Assembly (NCBI GenBank): GCA_015233485.1
Contig: JADFXO010000182.1
Coordinates: forward strand, 1-7,808
DNA from: Nitrospirota bacterium
GTDB taxonomy: Bacteria; Nitrospirota; Thermodesulfovibrionia; Thermodesulfovibrionales; Magnetobacteriaceae
Length of the DNA stretch: 7,808 bases
Reading direction: 5' to 3'
Numbering within the stretch: the stretch's first letter is position 1; every line of letters begins with the position of its first letter. A program made the translations under genes and the position numbers. The notes below the pieces were generated by a model. It had not been told where the DNA came from. It worked only from the letters and a program-made list of their open reading frames with translations, and did no database searches. Positions 6,078 through 7,808 of this stretch are shown in pieces.

Positions 6078-6089
6078 CTATATAATTCC
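6060..6089 (-). repeat. Right terminal inverted repeat of the IS1595-family transposon
   Basis: The reverse complement matches 2105-2134 at 29 of 30 bases. It contains the -35 box of the transposase promoter. The flanking base at 6090 also mirrors 2104, but GG is taken as the tip. Confidence 0.92.
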
Positions 6090-6100
6090 GTTTTGAATAG

Positions 6101-6135
6101 AGAAGAAGGGGGCCCGAAGGCCCCCTTCTTCTTTT
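6101..6135. terminator. Very strong hairpin terminator (UUCG loop on the minus strand)
   Basis: A perfect 14-bp stem (6101-6114 with 6119-6132) closes a 4-nt loop. On the minus strand the loop is TTCG closed by C-G, the highly stable UUCG tetraloop, and a pyrimidine-rich tract (TTCTTCTCTATTC) follows. It stands 6 nt after the stop of the 102-aa gene and ends that operon. The plus-strand reading is followed by TTTTCC, so it probably works both ways and shields the transposon from incoming transcription. The GGCC-loop-GGCC core is like that at 424-444. Confidence 0.85.
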
Positions 6136-6137
6136 CC

Positions 6138-6446
6138 TCAGACGGGCATCGGCGATATAGCTACCGGCCCTGTCGATGTTACGGTAGTGGCCGCTCCCGA
6201 ACTTTCCGCCATAGCTACCGCCTCATTGATCATCGCATTAGCAACGGGCTGTATCGTAGACAGCGTCGCAGACGTGCCACCCGTAGAGGCCTGAGTTGCA
6301 AATGAGCGCCCTTCTGTAATCACGGTACCTACGGCAGCTATCTTTTGCCCCGTTGTGGCTCCCGTTTTTGCGTAGAACGTATGAACGGCGTTGGACAATA
6401 CAGGGATATCCTGTATCAGCATGAACATAATCTCGAATGTCGTCAT
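6138..6446 (-). CDS. 102-aa hypothetical protein, paralogue of the 107-aa protein at 85-408
   Basis: The family is unknown to me. The N-terminus is hydrophobic and amphipathic (FEIMFMLIQDIP), the centre is conserved (HTFYAKTGATTGQK), then ATQASTGG and IQPVANAMINEAVAMAE, with an Ala/Thr/Pro-rich tail ending SPMPV. ATG 6446 is chosen over 6452 because AAGGAG then has 8-nt rather than 2-nt spacing, and because the protein aligns residue for residue with the paralogue from this Met. It follows the holin-like gene by 5 nt and is the last gene before the terminator. The constant coupling to a holin-like protein suggests a shared role, perhaps a membrane-associated or virion component; that is inference. 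Confidence 0.75.
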   Translation of the reverse strand: MTTFEIMFMLIQDIPVLSNAVHTFYAKTGATTGQKIAAVGTVITEGRSFATQASTGGTSATLSTIQPVANAMINEAVAMAESSGAATTVTSTGPVAISPMPV

Positions 6447-6451
6447 AAACA

Positions 6452-6670
6452 TTACTCCTTTGGTGCTTTTGTTTCATCCAGCGAGGCCGGATTTTTACTA
6501 CTGAATGTTGAATGCCCGATAAAGCCACCGATGACCCCGATAACCCCGATGACGAGATTAACGGCTTCAGTGGATGACAATTTAAACATGGCCACGACGG
6601 CTATTATGCCTAAAATGAACATGGCCATGTTTTTTTCTGGTAGTTCAAAGGGTGATAAGCTTTTAAACAC
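6452..6670 (-). CDS. 72-aa holin-like small membrane protein
   Basis: There are two hydrophobic segments: MAMFILGIIAVVAMFKL (~15-31) and AVNLVIGVIGVIGGFIG (~36-52), separated by a short polar turn (SSTE), with a charged tail (SLDETKAPKE). The size and layout fit class II holins or other small phage inner-membrane proteins, but no family motif is certain. The GTG start at 6670 has GGAGG 9 nt upstream and lies 1 nt after the stop of the hydrolase gene. A TTG at 6691 would extend it by 7 residues into that gene but lacks a better site. The placement beside a hydrolase gene suits a lysis or export module. The last codons contain the AAGGAG that serves the following gene, indicating coupled translation. 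Confidence 0.65.
   Translation of the reverse strand: MFKSLSPFELPEKNMAMFILGIIAVVAMFKLSSTEAVNLVIGVIGVIGGFIGHSTFSSKNPASLDETKAPKE
6455..6460 (-). promoter_or_regulatory. Shine-Dalgarno AAGGAG deciding the 102-aa start
   Basis: AAGGAG sits in the last codons of the holin-like gene, 8 nt before ATG 6446 and only 2 nt before ATG 6452. The spacing favours 6446. The same AAAGGAGTAA context occurs before the paralogue at 73-82. Confidence 0.7.
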
Positions 6671-6671
6671 G

Positions 6672-7208
6672 TTATTCCGCCTCCCACTCAAACGCCTGAT
6701 AGAGTTGAGCGGGATCCACTTGTTCGATATTCCTGTTTTTGAAAAATGGAGACGTCGGAAACGCTGCCTGAAGACAGGCGCTTACAAACGCTGAGCAGAC
6801 AAATGAATTCCTCTGATGAAGCATGAGCCCCTCGTTTGAGTTCATCAGCTTGAGCCACGCCAGGACTCTCTCTACTGGAATGCCGAGCAGCAATCCTAGG
6901 TAATCGTAATTGTCTCCCAGGTGAGCCATGGCAAACGTGCGTATTTTAAACAAACTGTCTGCATTCAGGCCCTTTGGAATTTTTGCGATAACCGTTTCCT
7001 TCGGGTCGTAATAATATTTCGCTGGTGAACATTCAGCGATACCCTTTTCCGCCGCTTCCACGCAAATGCCTTGATCTATACATATCAAAGCATGGGACGG
7101 ATAGAATGCGCTCTTCACTTCGAGTTTCTCTACCTGCTCTATTGCTTCGGACAGAATAGACCCATTGTAGTGGGTAAATAACACGGATCCTGGCCGTATA
7201 ATTTGCAT
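6672..7208 (-). CDS. YiiX-like permuted NlpC/P60 (papain-fold) cysteine hydrolase, 178 aa
   Basis: The N-terminus RPGSVLF (5-11) fits the opening strand of the YiiX/C92-type permuted NlpC/P60 fold. A histidine in YPSHALICI (H39) is followed by an acidic residue in CVEAAE (E51). GDNYDYLGLL (98-107) and a late cysteine in SFVCSAFVSACLQ (C138) complete the pattern, so the His precedes the Cys as in the circularly permuted families. Such enzymes cleave peptide, amide or lipid-ester bonds. No signal peptide is seen, so it would need export or act inside the cell. ATG 7208 has GGAGG with 5-nt spacing; the longer reading from 7280 has no such site and overlaps the upstream gene. Next to a holin-like gene it could be a lysis or wall-remodelling enzyme, but I am not sure of the substrate. 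Confidence 0.75.
   Translation of the reverse strand: MQIIRPGSVLFTHYNGSILSEAIEQVEKLEVKSAFYPSHALICIDQGICVEAAEKGIAECSPAKYYYDPKETVIAKIPKGLNADSLFKIRTFAMAHLGDNYDYLGLLLGIPVERVLAWLKLMNSNEGLMLHQRNSFVCSAFVSACLQAAFPTSPFFKNRNIEQVDPAQLYQAFEWEAE
6680..6684 (-). promoter_or_regulatory. Shine-Dalgarno GGAGG supporting the GTG start of the holin-like gene
   Basis: GGAGG lies within the last codons of the hydrolase gene, 9 nt before GTG 6670. This chooses 6670 over the TTG at 6691. Confidence 0.6.
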
Positions 7209-7233
7209 ATTATCCTCCATCGATAAATTGTTA

Positions 7234-7671
7234 TTAATATCCCCCGGAACAGGATACCGAGATTGAACCCGGGGACCCATTATCAGTTAACGTCGTGATA
7301 TTTGCCCTCATCAGAGAGACGGGGAGTCCTGTCCCTCCTCCCGAACATTTCCCAACCGTAAGCTGAGTGTTTGTGCATGTAATCGTAAACATGCCGGCGG
7401 GGTCAAACACTGCACTATGGGCGCTGCCCTCTATCCGTACTACCGCTGCTGTCGTATTGGCGTTTGGTTCGACGTCACACCACCATGCCGTATAAGCGGG
7501 GATTTGAGAATCCCCTCCCGGAACAACTATTACTGGTGAGATAGCCCCGGTTGTCGTTGCGCTACCTAATGCAAAAGTGGCGGCCTTTACGCGGTTTCCA
7601 CAAAATGCGATTATCAGTAGTATCACACAAGCGATTGCATACCCTATTAAAACCTTAGCATCTTTTGTCAT
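7234..7671 (-). CDS. 145-aa secreted or membrane-anchored protein with conserved-looking cysteines
   Basis: The N-terminus is basic (TKDAK), followed by a hydrophobic stretch (LIGYAIACVILLIIAF, 8-23) and a likely signal-peptidase site after VKA (28-30). The mature part is rich in Thr, Gly, Ser and Val, beta-like, with cysteines at 65, 99, 109 and 141 that could form two disulfides outside the cytoplasm. A C-terminal Gly/Ser-rich end reads SVSCSGGY. I recognise no family. ATG 7671 directly abuts the stop of the upstream gene (TAG-ATG) and has GAGGAG 9 nt upstream. It is followed 25 bp later by the hydrolase gene. It could be a surface or virion-associated protein. Confidence 0.7.
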   Translation of the reverse strand: MTKDAKVLIGYAIACVILLIIAFCGNRVKAATFALGSATTTGAISPVIVVPGGDSQIPAYTAWWCDVEPNANTTAAVVRIEGSAHSAVFDPAGMFTITCTNTQLTVGKCSGGGTGLPVSLMRANITTLTDNGSPGSISVSCSGGY

Positions 7672-7808
7672 CTAACCCCTCTCCTCTTCACAAAATCTGT
7701 GATGCCCGATTTTTATGATCGCTTTTACTTTTGACATATCCCATGACGGCTTACATTTGTCTGGATTGTAGTATAGGGTACTGTCCTTTATTTCTGGCAC
7801 ATGCTCAT
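7672..7808 (-). CDS. 3' end of an unknown gene (44 codons visible)
   Basis: The frame is open from the window edge to a TAG that abuts the next ATG. It ends STLYYNPDKCKPSWDMSKV...IIKIGHHRFCEEERG. The mix of residues, the junction and the Shine-Dalgarno site for the next gene (GAGGAG within its final codons) support real coding. It is truncated by the window and I do not recognise the family. Confidence 0.6.
   Translation of the reverse strand, partial: EHVPEIKDSTLYYNPDKCKPSWDMSKVKAIIKIGHHRFCEEERG

Larger units (their letters stand above)
2105..6089 (-). mobile_element. IS1595-family transposon carrying a restriction-modification gene (3,985 bp)
   Basis: Thirty-base near-perfect terminal inverted repeats enclose three minus-strand genes: an ISXO2-type transposase next to the right end, an 883-aa nuclease-methylase and a 43-aa ORF near the left end. 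Simple IS1595 elements are about 1 kb, and passenger-carrying members of the family are known; this one has about 2.9 kb of cargo. The expected 8-bp target duplication is absent (left flank AAGCCTTC, right flank GTTTTGAA), implying a deletion or rearrangement beside the element, or recombination between copies. The interior is visibly more AT-rich than the right-hand gene cassette, which fits acquisition from elsewhere. Confidence 0.9.

Noticed and set aside
2097..6097. Target-site duplication around the transposon
   Set aside because: Flanks of 8 bp were compared, also shifted by one base and as reverse complements; no match was seen.
5721..6305. Plus-strand open frame of 194 codons crossing the transposase, the terminal repeat and the terminator
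   Set aside because: It runs antisense across the transposase start, promoter, terminal repeat and terminator, and its Arg/Tyr-rich composition is typical of an antisense artefact.
1..7808. CRISPR array, tRNA/rRNA genes, riboswitch or diversity-generating retroelement
   Set aside because: There are no spaced short repeats, cloverleaf or rRNA motifs, or reverse transcriptase. The 46-bp repeat is exact, with no adenine-specific changes as a retroelement would leave.

Overview
The window looks like bacterial accessory DNA, either a prophage-like or integrative region or a contig from one. It holds small, tightly packed genes with strong Shine-Dalgarno sites, GC-rich hairpin terminators, a transposon and DNA-modification genes. 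No tRNA, rRNA or CRISPR array is visible. Nothing identifies the host, and I do not name a taxon.

Layout, left to right. (1) 1-82: the first 46 bases exactly copy an internal piece of the DndC-like gene (1402-1447). They join abruptly to the 3' end of a small holin-like gene. (2) 85-408, + strand: a 107-aa protein, ending at a bidirectional terminator (424-444). (3) 433-2049, - strand: a two-gene unit encoding a DndC-like PP-loop/Fe-S sulfurtransferase (333 aa), then a 200-aa zinc-ribbon protein with a duplicated AP2/Arm-like DNA-binding motif. (4) 2105-6089: a 3,985-bp IS1595-family transposon bounded by 30-bp terminal inverted repeats (29/30 identical). It carries its transposase (318 aa), a single-chain restriction-modification enzyme (883 aa: PD-(D/E)xK nuclease, N6-adenine methylase and target recognition) and a 43-aa small ORF, all on the - strand. 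The transposase promoter is a perfect TTGACA-17-TATAAT whose -35 box lies inside the terminal repeat. (5) 6101-7808, - strand: a compact gene cassette. In order of transcription it holds the 3' end of an unknown gene, a 145-aa secreted cysteine-containing protein, a 178-aa YiiX-like permuted papain-fold hydrolase, a 72-aa two-helix holin-like membrane protein and a 102-aa protein. It ends at a very strong UUCG-loop terminator.

The 102-aa protein and its holin-like neighbour at the right end are paralogues of the 107-aa protein and the holin-like remnant at the left end, in opposite orientation. A duplicated 'holin-like + ~100 aa' cassette therefore brackets a cargo region of DNA-modification genes and a transposon. 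The transposon has no matching 8-bp flanking duplication, which suggests that adjacent DNA was deleted or rearranged after insertion.

Working idea: flanking cassettes of phage or exported-protein type (lysis or envelope functions) enclose a variable cargo with two independent DNA-modification/defence functions. One is a possible phosphorothioation-like pair and the other a transposon-borne methylase-nuclease. The DndC-like pair lies directly downstream of the transposon operon with only 55 bp and no clear promoter of its own, so it may depend on read-through from the element.
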